In this document: in pieces, positions 11,854 to 33,773 of the stretch | Numbering within the stretch: position 1 is the stretch's first letter | Layout of the letters: the number at the start of each line of letters is the position of its first letter | Origin: Hypomesus transpacificus | Lineage: Eukaryota; Chordata; Actinopteri; Osmeriformes; Osmeridae | Reading direction: 5' to 3' | Assembly (NCBI RefSeq): GCF_021917145.1 | Contig: NC_061076.1 | Span: forward strand, 1,717,032-1,781,031 | DNA length: 64,000 nucleotides | Position numbers and translations under genes: made by a program | The notes under the pieces: model-generated | The model's input: the letters and a program-made list of their open reading frames with translations, nothing else | Database searches by the model: none | What the model was told of the DNA's origin: nothing

Positions 11854-14026
11854 GGCTGCACAGGACAAAGTAGCCAAGAACCTCTGTGATGAAGACCAAC
11901 ACAAGGGTGTACAAATTCAACATTTTATTTTCTACCCGGTTACATAGACTTCTACGATTTTGTGATTGGTTTGAAAACAACTTAAACAAATAAAAAATAG
12001 CATTCTTTAGATTTTCTTCTGTTCTTTATTTGCTCATCTATATGACAGCTTGAAAGCCTGTTGGCTACTATCCAGCAACAGTGCATGGAGGAAACGTCCC
12101 TGATTTATTAAAAAACAAAAACATTTCACATCATTAAGCTCGCAGTATCTATATTGCCCTAATTGTCAGTAAAAACATAACATCAAAAGAAAGATTTATG
12201 TTTATAATTATAGCAGATTGTTGGTGTTACGCTTAACAATATTCATAATTGTTCTAATAACAAAAAATACCTATAAAGACCAAGGTTGCAAGCATAACGT
12301 TTTTACAGCTATATGAAAAGGGATGGGAGTGAACCGGATTTTAAGCGATATTTCTTCGGGACAGCATTACTAAGGCCTGCAAAAATCTTTCAATGTCATT
12401 TATCAATAACTTTGATAAACAGGAAAACAAATAGTTCCATTATAACGTCTTAGTCAAGCTTGCTTTTACGCATTTACTACCATTGCAGATGTTCTACATT
12501 AGACTTCTAGATCTTAATCTTAAAGCATTGTATGAAACAAGAGGTCATTTTAATTGGTCTGAACAACATATCCAGCACGACTTTAAAAGTTACTCCTTTA
12601 TTCTATCGAATATGATTTACCACCCGTTTATGATTCATTAATTACTGATGCCTGCCCCCCCAAGTACATCATCTCTTTTGCAATTCTCAAGTCATCAACA
12701 TACCACCACTCAATCAGTTAGATCTATACCAGCTGCTGTATAGTACCCATCAGAAGGGCTAGTGAAACGTCAGTCCTGCGCCCATGAATCCTGTAGTACT
12801 GACGCAATGGCAAGTTTGAGATGCACCTTCAGTTCATTTAGTGCGAAACCTGGGGTCTCTTGCCCAAAAAGGTAAAACCTTGCAAATAAAATGACCATGA
12901 ATGCAGTCTTAAGTTGTTGAGCATCATCTCTTTTCACATGAAACTTAAATAACTGGGTTGAAGCAGAAGCATAGTGGTCAAAGTCGAGGTACAAAGTTCT
13001 TATAGTAAACCAAAAAAAAGAGTGACTATGAAAGGGCAGTGAGAGAAGAGGGGTGGGGAAAGGGGACCAGACAAAATGTCATTGAAAAAAGGATAATAGA
13101 AAAGATCCTGAAACACAGCAGAGAAAGGGTATTTCTTAGTCACTGACAGCCCACATCTAACTTTTAGTTTTAACCTTTAAGACAAACAGGAGCAAGTAGG
13201 GATGACAGTTGGTTAAGAACTCAGCAATGCACATCTACTGAAAAGCAATGGTGAGGTAAAGACAGTGAAACATATGATGGCAAATTTCAAATAAATGGTT
13301 CTCTTTATTTAATCAATGACTTCCAAATAGACTAAATTCAAACCGTTTGTTTTTGAATCCTCTACAAAAAAAAAAGAAAAAAAAGCAAAACTATTTCACA
13401 TCCACGATTGTGTTATCAAATCATTGGTTTTCAAAAGGGAAAGAAAAAGAAAACTGTGTCCACCTTGCTTGCTCCAAGTGAATCCATCGACTCAAGAATC
13501 CATCTGCACTTATCCACCTGTGCTCGACGTGGCGCATGCCGTTACCATATGACCGTGCAACTCCACCCCCCCTCCCCTTTACCCCACATACACACACTCA
13601 CACATACACACAAACCTCTCAAACAGGATATACAAAAGCTTGTGTTTAGCATTAAAACAGTGCAGGGCCTTAACATACACAGTAGACACCTTCCCCGATC
13701 CTCCCCCCCACCCTCCCCCTTCTCCTCCTCAGCGTCTGCGTGTGCATGTGCACCACTGAAAGGAAGGGCCAGTTTCATCATCATCAAGTGACAGGATAAC
13801 AGAGCAGGAGAAAGGGAGAGAACACACACACACAGTACAACAAACCCCCTCTCTCACGCATTCATACAGTTAAAAACAGTAGTTTTAGAGAGAAAAAAAC
13901 AGGACTGAACCCTGGGTACTGTTTGCTATGTTGCTGTTTGGTGAAGAGGGAACAAGAAGTGGGAAGGTAGAGGAAGAGTATGGGGTGACAGGGGTGGCTG
14001 AGGTGGGGAGAGAGGTTCAGGGGCTG
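11854..14026 (-). other. Probable ppp1ca 3'UTR and downstream DNA
   Basis: AT-rich sequence follows the ppp1ca stop. A minus-strand AATAAA lies at 13304-13309 (about 720 nt after the stop), with others near 12023 and 11925, so the transcript could end at more than one site. A CA run lies near 13580-13610. A 74-codon minus-strand open frame at 12770-12994 has no splice or family support. Confidence 0.45.
13304..13309 (-). promoter_or_regulatory. ppp1ca: Candidate poly(A) signal for ppp1ca
   Basis: Canonical AATAAA on the minus strand, the first one downstream of the ppp1ca stop codon. Confidence 0.4.
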
Positions 14027-19035
<5,009 letters not shown>

Positions 19036-21859
19036 TTTACGTATTTCTGTCGTGTGTGAAGCAGTCAAGACCTCCTTTCCGCGTTGATCCTTCGATACCT
19101 AGAACCAAAAAAATCGGTCATGAGAAAAACAAAGATATAACCAAACAATATTCTCCACAATCAATAAAAATTTGATGACAGTCAGGCGCTAGGGCTGACC
19201 TGGCTTGCGGAGCAATTTGCTACCTAGCTAGCTAGCTAGTGGTCAGCCAGCCACCATCCCGCTTATACCAACTAGCTTCCTAGCTTCATCCTAGCTGGCT
19301 AGCTTTTCTATCTACACAGGATCAAACAACGGGATACAAACGAATTTTGAATATGAAATAAACCTTTTGATTTGACAACCGTGAATCGAGGACAGGACTC
19401 CCTTTCCTCTATTTCGTCCCTTTTCTTTCGTATTTCAGTGCCCCCCTCACTCTTCCCCCGCGGAACTTTAAAAGGGCCGTGTTTTTCGGAACCAAGAAAA
19501 GAAGGAGGTAAAGGCAAAGCGTCTTCTTTACATTTACTCAATGCCCATTGGGCCAGTACTTCGCTCCAATAGGCTACAAAACACGTCGATTTAGTACTTG
19601 TGCCCCTCCTACAGTTGTACTTGGATGACGTCAAGAGAGTTGAGATTCATCCACAAGGCGGCAACCAAATTAAAATGATACAGAAATAAATGTAAAAAGG
19701 CTACACGATATTTTTCTTATGCTTTTTTTTATATGTTTAGACGCGCTTTTGAAAGCATGTTGGTGAACGAACCACATGGTGGCGTTTGGTCATCATGAGT
19801 CATGACAAAGTAGCAGGGCGACTTTAATTAGACCTATATGCATTTTTAGCTTATTTTCTGAATGGTAAAGCCACTAAACATATCCACAATTGCTCCTGGT
19901 ACATTCATATGTTCTTGTAGATGTAGAAGAACTAATGTTCGTCCTGGCACAATCTCGTTTCCAAAATGTTTGGCCATGTGAGTTATTAAATACAACTTGA
20001 CTTTTATAATGACATCATACACTATCAGGTTGGCGAGGTACGCTTGACGGAGAAGTAGACTACTACTGTACAACTATTAGATGAATGATAGGTGCAAAAA
20101 CACAGGATAATTATTTTTTTTTTAAGTAGCCTATAGGTTACATCTCTTAAAACGTCTGTTAAAAGGTAAATAAGGTATTTATTAAGGTGGTGTGTCTTTA
20201 CACTAAAAAGGGTGTAGGGTTTGTGTGTATGTTTATGTTTGTGTGTGTAGGTGAAATATTTTGCAACTTAATCCACTGATCTAGGTACTCTCCACAAATC
20301 CAGGGATCTCCCAATGTCACCATTACTCAATCCTCACTGCATTCCAACTCAGTCTTTCCAAATCCCTTCTTTTTTAGAAGTGGGTAGTCATAGTTTCGGG
20401 ACCTTGTATGCCTGATGTCCAATGAGGAAAAGTTTTTTTTTCTTCTTTTTTTTGTGTGTGTGTGGGGGGGGGGGGGGTCAACAAGAACGCTGTGTAGTAG
20501 TGACTCATGTTTTCATTGTTTATAGAGACAGTGGGTGAAACTACAGCATTTCCTGAAACAATTAGTTTTAGAAATATGAATATTTCAATCTACATGGCCA
20601 TCAACACTATACGAGCTGTTCAAAAGAAACTTGTGTTACGTGAGCAGACTGACTCCACAAAAACAAAAACTGTTGCTAAAAACAACTCCCAAATCCTACT
20701 GGAAGATGTTGTGCAAAGATGAGAGAATTAGGTCTTGATAGGCACCTGACAAGTTCAGTCTTGTTCAGAGGTACATCCTTACTACCTTACATCCCCTTTT
20801 TCCCCCCTGCCACACCCTACACCTCAAATTCCACTACAAAACTCCTCACACATCCCACCATCTCCACACAACTCAACTCTGCTATACACGAACCAAGAAG
20901 TAACATCTGGATTTGTTAAAGCAAGAGAGCTTTTTAGGAAAAAGAGAAATCCTTTCAGAAGACTATTTTCACAACTTCCAACACCATCAACACACATCAA
21001 GGTATTTGTTCATTCAGCAAATCAATTACTTTCGTATAGCATCATTCTGAAATGTTTAATCTATCTGCATCTGTATCACAACTTTACATTTTGTTATAAT
21101 TGTTTTCTGTCAAGTATTATGTTGAGGTAATGGGATAAAACTGATATACTATGGGTTAGAAAAGGATGTACAACATTGAGACCCCATTGAAATAATAGAT
21201 TTGAATACAATAAATGTACAAATCAGAAGGAGGTGTGTATACTAGTATTTTATCATAAAAGATCTGGCAGCTGATGAGTTTGCTAAAATGCAAATTTCCG
21301 TTTTTCCCCCCCAACCGTTGTGATGTTGGTGCATTGGTTTCCTAACACTATTCAAATATTCTATAGGTTGACTGTAAATTTATCATACTCTTTTCTGAAA
21401 ATACACATCTGTATAACAGTTATGCCGTCACCCTATTCTTATTCTGATATTCTAAAAAGATAATTCAAGATTGATGGGGAAGATATCTTCTAAGAGTGTC
21501 TGTTAGCCATAGAGCAGCAGAGTGAAACGGCGTTGATAGACCGGGCCAGTCAGGACACGAGTCACACCCTACCGATTTTCTCAGAATTTCTTTTTAAACA
21601 TAGCTTGGAGCTAGACAATCTTGTACAGGCTTGTCACTGGGGAGTGACTGAGTCAGTGTATGTATTCATGGGGACGGTGGATGTGTGTGTGTGAATGTGA
21701 AGTTGTGTGGGTGGGGTGAGGCTAGGTTTGTGTGGTCGTACTACTCTGTTTTGTACCATGTACAATAATTATGCTTCACTTTTTTCCACATCATTCATTT
21801 TCACAATGATATGATGATAAATACTCACGTGTTACCCACCCTTTCCTACCCACTCCAGA
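19036..21859. other. Intergenic region between ppp1ca and the claudin
   Basis: This spacer separates divergently transcribed genes, so it should hold both promoters. Right upstream of ppp1ca is a CTAGCTAGCTAG run (about 19226-19240). A G run lies at 20464-20477. The end (CCCTTTCCTACCCACTCCAG at 21839-21858) looks like a splice acceptor immediately before the claudin ATG, so a non-coding first exon of the claudin probably lies upstream; I could not place it. Confidence 0.45.
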
Positions 21860-22585
21860 ATGGGATCTCCTGGAGTGCAGGTTGTGTGCGTGGCCCTTGG
21901 GATCATGGGTCTTGTTGGCGCCATTGTGTGCTGTGCTATTCCAAGATGGAAAGTGTCGTCATTCGTTGGATCCAACATCGTAACTGCCCAGGTAACAAAC
22001 AGTTCACTAAATATCAACCGTTGTACAGTCGTGTGGACAAATGCAAAGGTTTGGAAAATGCATATTGACGCCAGTCTTTCTCCACAGAGCACTGAGGACG
22101 GCCTGTGGAAGACCTGTGTGGTGCAGAGTACAGGCCAGCAGCAGTGTAAGAGCTACGACTCCCTGCTAGTCCTGTCCTCTGACCTCCAGGCTGCCCGTGC
22201 TCTGATCATCATCAGCTGCATGATCACTTGCCTTTGCCTGCTCCTCCTGTGCGCCGGAGCCGAGTTTACTACGTGTGTGCAGAACGAGAGCGCCAAGCCC
22301 AAGATCAGCCTGGTGGCTGGGATCGGCCTGCTGCTGGCTGGCATCCTGCTCATCATTCCCGTCAGCTGGTCTGCTCACATTGTGATCCGGGACTTCTATA
22401 ACCCTCTGGTGCCGCAGAAGAAGGAGCTGGGCGCCTGCATCTTCGTGGGCTGGGCTGGAGGGGTGCTGCTGGTGCTGGGTGGAGGTCTTCTATGCTGCTT
22501 CAGCCGAAACACCTCCAGCAGCTCTGGGGGAACTGCCAAGTACTACAGCAACAGTGCCTCTGCCCCCAGCAAAAACTACGTCTAG
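21860..22585 (+). CDS. Claudin (claudin-3/4/6/9-like)
   Basis: Four-pass tight-junction protein that seals the paracellular space. Coding exons are 21860-21991 and 22088-22585, giving 209 residues, the usual claudin size. The first extracellular loop has the family signature: W30, G49-L50-W51, and cysteines 54 and 64 around VVQSTGQQQ. Membrane spans lie near 7-27, 78-98 and the two later hydrophobic runs; RDFYNPLVP sits in loop 2. The protein ends KNYV, a PDZ-binding motif for ZO proteins. The 96-nt intron (21992-22087; donor AG-GTAACA, acceptor TTTCTCCACAG) is a multiple of three with no stop, so the frame also stays open if it is retained. Removing it restores the exact claudin spacing, so I treat it as an intron. 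Similarity to the claudin-3/4/6/9 group is by eye; the paralogue is not settled. Confidence 0.9.
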   Translation: MGSPGVQVVCVALGIMGLVGAIVCCAIPRWKVSSFVGSNIVTAQVTNSSLNINRCTVVWTNAKVWKMHIDASLSPQSTEDGLWKTCVVQSTGQQQCKSYDSLLVLSSDLQAARALIIISCMITCLCLLLLCAGAEFTTCVQNESAKPKISLVAGIGLLLAGILLIIPVSWSAHIVIRDFYNPLVPQKKELGACIFVGWAGGVLLVLGGGLLCCFSRNTSSSSGGTAKYYSNSASAPSKNYV

Positions 22586-22843
22586 AGCCTTCAGCAGGTT
22601 CTTCTTGTGTAAGGTGTAGGAAAATGGGCATAAGGATGGTGGTGGTGTCGAAACAGATAAACACATAGAAAGGTGGAACCGTGGTGAAACATTTTACAGT
22701 GTAAATATTGCTTATTGAGTAGGACTAGTTTAGCGTGCAGATTTATTTGTAGGTAGTGTTTTGTGAGACCTGTTCAGATATCGTGTCAGGGTTTTACACT
22801 GTCACAAAACAGCAACAAATACAATATCGGCTTTTATTTTCCA

Positions 22844-22849
22844 AATAAA
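22844..22849 (+). promoter_or_regulatory. Candidate poly(A) signal of the claudin
   Basis: AATAAA about 260 nt after the claudin stop, followed by T-rich sequence. Confidence 0.6.
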
Positions 22850-23024
22850 TTGTATTTTATATGTTGTACATACATAACAATAGCTTGTTAAAATCCAAGT
22901 TCAGATTGATAATCAAACAGTGATTGTAATTTCAGGAACCATAGATACCATGTTTATGTGTTGTGTACAGCATCACTGTACACAAGTAAACAGTTCATTC
23001 CTTCTGACATTAACAGAAATAAAT

Positions 23025-23083
23025 GGGAGGGAGCTCAGTGGTTAGAGCACTTGATTGTAGATCAGCAGGTTCAATCTCCCCCT
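23025..23083 (+). repeat. tRNA-like relic
   Basis: GAGCTCAGTGGTTAGAGCAC resembles a tRNA D arm and A box, and GGTTCAATC resembles a T arm and B box, at tRNA-like spacing. The acceptor stem does not close. This is probably a tRNA pseudogene or SINE head, different from the other SINE family here. Confidence 0.45.
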
Positions 23084-23505
23084 GTACTGTATGTTGTTGA
23101 ATATTACTATTACTTTACTTTGTCTCATACAATTTCAAGTGTCTTTCGATTTAAATGTGTCTTAAAATGTTAACTCAATTTTTTAAATAAAATAACTCAG
23201 AGTACTATCATTTTATTTTGAAAATAAGAGCACTTTTATTTCAAACTTTGTAAGCATATATTAAAACCTGTTTAGAAAACATTAGAAAATAACATATTTG
23301 AACTTCTGGCAGAAAATATTTGTCTTCTTAAAAATTCCATTTTTTTTGTCTTAACCCCTCCCTTTATCCACCTGTCATTCAAACATACTTTAACTTTCTC
23401 TAAACTCATGATTCAGTAACTTTTTGGTTTTCTTCCTCCTTTTTGAGCTTCTTGGTAAAATCTCCTGGTCTTCCTCACTCAGCATCATCCCTCTTTCACT
23501 AATTT

Positions 23506-27311
<3,806 letters not shown>

Positions 27312-28333
27312 TTAAGTATCAGACATTGCATTTGACAAAATCCAAGATTAAAAAGATGGAGACTGTGATGTCTCAAGTTCAAACGCCTGATGGCTCTCAC
27401 ACCAGACATTTCTATAAAAGGAAGTGTTGCATATCGAGGAGAATTGCAGTGGTTCAAAGTAGGAAATAGAGAAAGAGAGACCGGATGAGAGTGAGACTCA
27501 CAGAAAGAAAGAGAATAGACAAAGAGCAGAAGATGAAGATGAAGAGAGATCAGAGAAACGTTCAAAATTAGCATTGTCAAATATATTGACAGTGAGTGCT
27601 GAGGGCTTCTGTTGAGTCCTAACTCTCTGATGCAATCCCTACAGAGCCCCCGAGACAGATGTGTCATGAGGAAACAAACTAACAGACACAAGAATAAAGG
27701 AAGGAAAGATAAAACAGAAAGATGAAATAGGAGAAGAGCCTTTTTCACAACTTTTACTCGCGGATTCTGCAACATGCACATCGGTACAAGTGGGCAACAC
27801 GTTCGATTGCTGCCAGTCAATCTATATCAATATATGTGACCATCACGTAAATGCTTTATGGGTTTGAGTGTTGAGAGAGAAAATGGAAGCTAAGCTGCTT
27901 GTGTAGCATGGCTACAGAAGCATTCAGATGAGAAGGGTGTAAATGAAGCCCCATGCAACAGTTAAACCACTTCCTACAAAACGGATACCAATGCCACAAA
28001 TACATTTTCTCCCTCCTTGATTTAAATTTTCTGTCACAGACATTAACTTCCTCATGGGATCAGTCTAAATACACATAAGATTAAACAAGCTCAAACTTCA
28101 GATTCACATAATAAAAATGTTGGTTACATTTGAAGATTGCTGTTGTGTAGTCCTGTTTAAATCCATGCAGTTCTTACATATTACCAGTCATTTACGTGCA
28201 GAAACATATATTTTTATGAATTCTGGACGATGTAAAAAATGTATTATAATATTAATAAACTAATATTTCAGTTTACCTCCATTGACAGACCTTAGTTCCC
28301 CAAACCTGGAGCCGCGCCTCAGCATCGACTTAC

Positions 28334-28400
28334 CAGAGTCCCTTCAACCGAGCACAGTCTTTGTTGCCACCAAGCATCACAAGACCCCTCTGACCACCCT
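28334..28400 (-). other. coro1a: Probable non-coding first exon of coro1a
   Basis: A strong donor on the minus strand (GGGACTCTG-GTAAGTCG, exon end 28334) lies 1.1 kb upstream of the coro1a start codon, which itself follows an acceptor. The upstream edge is not visible in the sequence and 28400 is a guess. Confidence 0.4.
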
Positions 28401-29519
28401 CCTAATGTAATTACACTGGACCGAGTGGTGCTTAATGTTATCAAGGACCAGATAAGCCAGATACAAACACCCATCAACTACAAATTACTCCTCTTTTTCC
28501 ATCCATCACACAAACATACTGGACTAAACAACCTCTTTAACTCTGAGTATGTGTTTTAAAAAGCCAATTATAGCGTCACTACATATGCTGGAACTAATTA
28601 TGGACTATAAAGTGTGTGTGTGTGTGTGTTGCACAAAATCCTTGGAGAGGGATGCAGAGGCCTACCTGATTTGGGTGTTGAGTGTAGCTAGAGCTTGGTT
28701 ACCAGAACGAGGAACAGCCTCTGTGCTGGTGCTTCAGGGCTGTAGATCTCTATATGATGGAGGAAGTGAGAGCTTCAGATAAAGGTGGAAATGGGAGGTG
28801 TCTCACTCAGTGGTTGTTTCGCATTGCGGTTGCAAATTCATATCTGATATCGAGGGAACTGACAGAAAGCTGACTCGGTCCAAAACCGTATGTGCCAAGG
28901 ATTTTTACTGGCCAATTCTAGGTCAACTTTAATTCATTGTGACTTCAGCAGCCTACCATACACATGCTCTTCTTTATTTGATGCAGCACACAAACCGTTA
29001 AAGTGACGTGCATCTTTGAGCGCACTTAGAGGCGCGCCATCAATTTAGGAGCCGCATGAAGCCCTTCCAGGCATTAACTAGGGTCGGATAAAGAGAGGAG
29101 AAAATGGAAACATTACTTGCCACGTCATGGACATCGCTTCGCTTGTCTCAGCCTCTTCCCAAGACTGCTCCCTGTACGATAACGGTCCACTTGGAACAGC
29201 ACAACACAGTTTGTTTTCCTGGGCAGGACATCGCAAGAGGATCACAAGGTATCACATTGATATCGAATCCATACTTTGATTGAGGACACCGTGACAAACA
29301 ACACAAGAGCAAGTTGAATCCGGTACAACTCAAATTTAAATTGATGAAGATGCTTAAAATATGGCTGTAGAGGTCACACACACGTGTGAAACGTAAGAGT
29401 ATTTACTTTCAAAATCCCAGGCCTCATTTTACACGTGACGAAAATAAACATGGGGACCAGTAACACAAAACAGGACAAGAAAGATGGCCAGAGGCAGGAT
29501 TAAAAATATAGACTTCAGT
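28401..29519. other. Intergenic DNA upstream of coro1a
   Basis: Should contain the coro1a promoter. A GT run lies near 28613-28629. No TATA element, exon or mobile element could be supported. Confidence 0.4.
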
Positions 29520-32500
29520 TTTATTGCACAATCGTTGCTGGAGACTGAGGAGGGCCCGTCTGTGTTCACACAGAACACATGATGAATACATAGACGAGAC
29601 ACAGGAAAAAGAAAGTATGAAGTGTGGCAATGAGGTATGCTAGGGACTTCCACATTTACTCATTTTAACACGTAATGGGACAGACAAGATGAAAAGAAAG
29701 AAAAAAATATAAGCTCAATCACACATGGTCCATTTAAACAAAATAACTGGCTTGTGCAACCCTGAATACGCAGGGCTTGGACACTTCGCGGGTGCAGGGA
29801 GAACATGCCACTGACTAGCAGCATGACATGTCAATCAGCCAGTCGCATACAGTGAAATACAGTGTCTGCAGTGGGCTGCAACATTACAAGAAATGTCCAC
29901 CAGGTGGGTCTATTGGACTGTCACTTTCCTTGCTAACAAAAGCACGCCACAACTAAACGACGAGGACAGACAGATATTCAGGCCCTCAAGAAGCCTCTCT
30001 CCATCTAAAAGGTTGAGGGGTAGTCTCATCTGTATACAAGTTACATTAGTAGTTCCAATTTCCACAGAATAACGGTATCAATATTTATAATAGTTATAAG
30101 GATCATCACTATCGTCATTATTATCATATAACAATAGTTCTGACAGTTAATCCTTTGTAAATAGTTGTTGACAGGCTATCCGGCGCCCGTGTTCTAAAAA
30201 AGCAACGTTTTCCGCCGTTAGTGAGGTTTTCAAACATCATGTTGTATATACAGACAAGGACAATGACTGCTGGCCTGGTCACACTTCTGAAAAATGATTT
30301 TTAGTTCCATCCTCAAGCCTCCATTCCTCCTACTCACCTCAGTATGTCCTATAACACTTTCCATAGACAACCTCACACTCATTCTTTGTGTACCCGGTAG
30401 GTACAAACACAGTGACACTTCTCTGCCTCCCTAAAAGCCATGTTTCAGACAAGACGCTAGGCCTGGACGTTGCCGCTAAGCCACCCTGAGAAGCGAAACC
30501 AGGATGTTCAAGTGCAGCACTCGAGTAGAGTGCGTTCTAAAAGCCCGAAAGCTCAAATGGGCCCATGTCTCATTGTTCCATTTGAGATACCAGTTTAACA
30601 CACCACTTCAGTGTTAATTAAAATGTTTTATCTGATAATGCATAGATATCCAGTTGTAATCAGAGGTGTTCACATGCCGCCCCCCCTTCTCACCGCCTTG
30701 TTCAGATACAAAATAATACAAACATTTTAATGATACACGCATTCTCAATAAGGTTTATCATGAACCCCCTTGGTGTTATCCACATCTACAATAGCACAGA
30801 ATTGAAATTCAGGTGCTTCTGTGTTTCATTCTGTGTTCACATACAGATGTATTTGATCGTAAACACACAGTGGTAAGCCTCAGCCTTTGCTCTGAAGCTG
30901 AGCTTGGACTGATGTACACATACGTCATTACTCCTTTTTCCCTTTACAGACTTACGTACATGTATAAAAAGTAGTATCAGAGTATATAGTTTGCACTGTA
31001 TGTATACATAATCTACATACACATATTTACATTATTTATATGGACTTTAAATAAGTTTCATTATTGGTATTCACTTTGATCCAAAGCCCTTTTGAAAAAA
31101 ATAAACAGTGCAGTTTATTTGATATAGTGTATATTGCCTCTGTTCTAGTCCCTCATGTTCCTCTATGGTAGACTATTTCCCCCCTAACTAAAACACATTC
31201 CGTTTCTCCGGGCGCATGTACAAGCTCTTGGCTGGAGTGACAGACACAGGCTGTGTCACCGGTTTCAATGCACAAGCATTTGGCTAATACTAAGTTGAAA
31301 TCCTCTTATGAGACATCAGTTTCTTTTTGAGAGCTACTAACATGCATTAATCAGATTCATTCAGTGCACTGCAATGCATTAGTCCTAGCAACGATACAAA
31401 GGGGTCGTGGTTATAGTATAGTCATCACGGTAATGATGACCAAGTTCAAAAGCTGTGGTTAATCAGCCTTACACATTGGTAAGGTGGGGGTGGGGCTGCA
31501 GACTGAAGCCAGGGTGGGAGAGTATGGATTCTCCCTCAAGCTTGACTCAATGTGAGCAAAGTAAATGCTACTCCTGAGGCCTGTTTGGCTATTTTTTAAG
31601 GAAGTGGGAAAGAACAGTGCGTGTGGACTACAAAAGTGCAATATCACACAGAAACCGAAACTATATAAACTTTAAACAAAAGTTAGTCCCATGGAACAGT
31701 TGGACAAATAAAAAGTCCCTTTTTGAAAAAATATGACACAAAATGCTTGGTGTATACCTTCCACATACATTCTCAAATTACATAAATAAAATAAGAACGT
31801 AAACATTGTTATATTAATCACAACAATAACAAAAACATAAGTGCATTGTTTTGTACCAAATCAATTGTGATCTTTCACTTACAGTAGGGACAACAAATAA
31901 ATATGGTTGTTGCAGCTTTAAAAAAAAGAGATGAATTGGGGTTCATTCTTGCCTGGTTGACTTCTCCCTGAATTATACACACCACACGCCATTTAACGCT
32001 GTTGGAGCTTTATCTAACTACCAAGATTCAGGGTTAAAACATAAGTGCAAGCCGAGTAGAGCAACGTTTCAGTGCTTTTGACCAGATTCTTTGTGCTACA
32101 CAGTGTATTCAAATGACTCTTTTACAATCTATATACTGACAGCATGCTGCTGTCAAGAAGGTTGGCATTTCTACCTGTGGCACAAAATCCCCACTTCTAG
32201 GGTGGCATCGAAAATAAAACATCTTAATAGAGCAGACTGTGCTAACTAAGTGGAAATAAAACATCTTAATAGAGCAGACTGTGCTAACTAAGTGGAAATA
32301 AAACATCTTAATAGAGCAGACTGTGCTAAGTGGAAGCCTTGAGAGATCTATGACTGGCCTTGCTGTTTGTTTTCAGTCTATTCAAATGCATAATAATAAA
32401 TGGCATGTTTACTAACTGATATACATGATGTGCAAAACATACAAATAGTAAAATACCTACAGTTAAAATATTAAAATCCCTTTTAGAAACTTCCACAAAA

Positions 32501-33773
32501 AAAGCTAAATACTTGAAGAGGCATACCATGATTTAGAACAGAATCCCTTCTTATCTTAAAGTAAGAAATGGTCCCTTTAAATATAAACACAGATTAATTA
32601 ATATATAATATAAAGGACAGTGTTTCGAAGGATTAATCAACCCAGGAATAGAGCTCTTGGGAGTTATTAAATAACTCAAAAGTAACATAAAATAGTAAAT
32701 ATGAAGCATGACCTAAGATGTTATTCCTTATTCAAAATGGCTGTCACTCAAAGATACAGGGTGTCCAATCAAAAAGCAGCACTCTTGTGGACAGCACCAC
32801 CAACCTCACCATTGACAATGTAGTCTATAAGTACCTTAAAAGCAGCTCACTAACAAACCAGGAAATGAACCCCCTCACCCATTCCTAATGAATTTCCACC
32901 AAATCACACAACAAAAACTGTGAGATACAGACTCAAATAGGGGCAGAAAGGAAAACATGTAAAAAAAAACAAGTGCAGATGAAAGACAAAAGGACCAAGT
33001 AAGACAGACATAAATATGGACAAAACAATAAAATGAAGATATTCCTCTAATAAATTAAAATACAGAAACTCAAGTAGTTCCATAGGACTTTGAGACTGGG
33101 CTGGGAGTGATGGTCATTACATGTGCATCACTACTAGCCTTGGTGTACTTGTGTGCGATGTATCTGTTGTAAGTATATTATGTTCATTCAAAAGCGGATA
33201 TGCTGCATAGGTCACAAAAACGAGGTGGAAAGAATGAACTTCCTTCTCGATGAGTATGATATCATTTAGTCAAATGATCTTTCTGCTTGAGTGATTATGA
33301 ATGATGGAGGATAAGCATCTTAGTCAAAGTAGTCTACTATGGCTCAGGTGGTGTTTCACATACTAAAGATGGGAGTGAAGAAGTGTTTCAGAAACATTGA
33401 TATCTAACCATTAAAGTGTACTTTTGTGTGTGTGTGTGTGTGTGTGTTTGTGTGGTTACAATATCCTCTGGTCATGGTTTGTTTTTACAAAACAACTAAC
33501 AAATACACAAACAAGATTGACGGAGATATGGACATTCTAGGTTTGAGTGCATGAAGGGCCAAACACTTCACCTCACCTGTCATGCACAGCTTTATGAATG
33601 CAGCACTTCCTGGTTTAGCCCGTCCAACCTTTAACTCTCCAAACATCCTCCGTCACTTAGTTTCACGGGAACGTCTTTTCCCTTCACCCTCAAGTCCTCT
33701 CCCCCCCCCCACCCCCCCACCCCTAGAGGTCCCTGTTAAAACCCTGTAGGCTCCTGCTGCACCTGGGGGTGTA
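29520..33773 (-). other. paqr4: Probable long paqr4 3'UTR
   Basis: AT-rich sequence with no coding exon extends from the paqr4 stop. A minus-strand AATAAA at 29520-29525 (GCAATAAAACTG) has the look of a true 3' end, which would give a 3'UTR of about 4.2 kb. Earlier AATAAA motifs near 31110 could give shorter forms. It holds a 42-bp triple repeat and a GT run at 33426-33448. Assignment to paqr4 is inference. Confidence 0.4.
32213..32336. repeat. 42-bp unit, three tandem copies
   Basis: Three nearly identical copies containing AATAAAACATCTTAATAGAG and CAGACTGTGCTAA. The last copy lacks CTAA. Confidence 0.9.

Noticed and set aside
12770..12994. 74-codon minus-strand frame with protein-like composition
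   Set aside because: Located in the likely ppp1ca 3'UTR, too short, with no homologue recognised; kept only as a note.
21992..22087. Reading the claudin as one uninterrupted 241-residue protein
   Set aside because: Strong GT-AG signals, and removal restores exact claudin spacing in the first extracellular loop.
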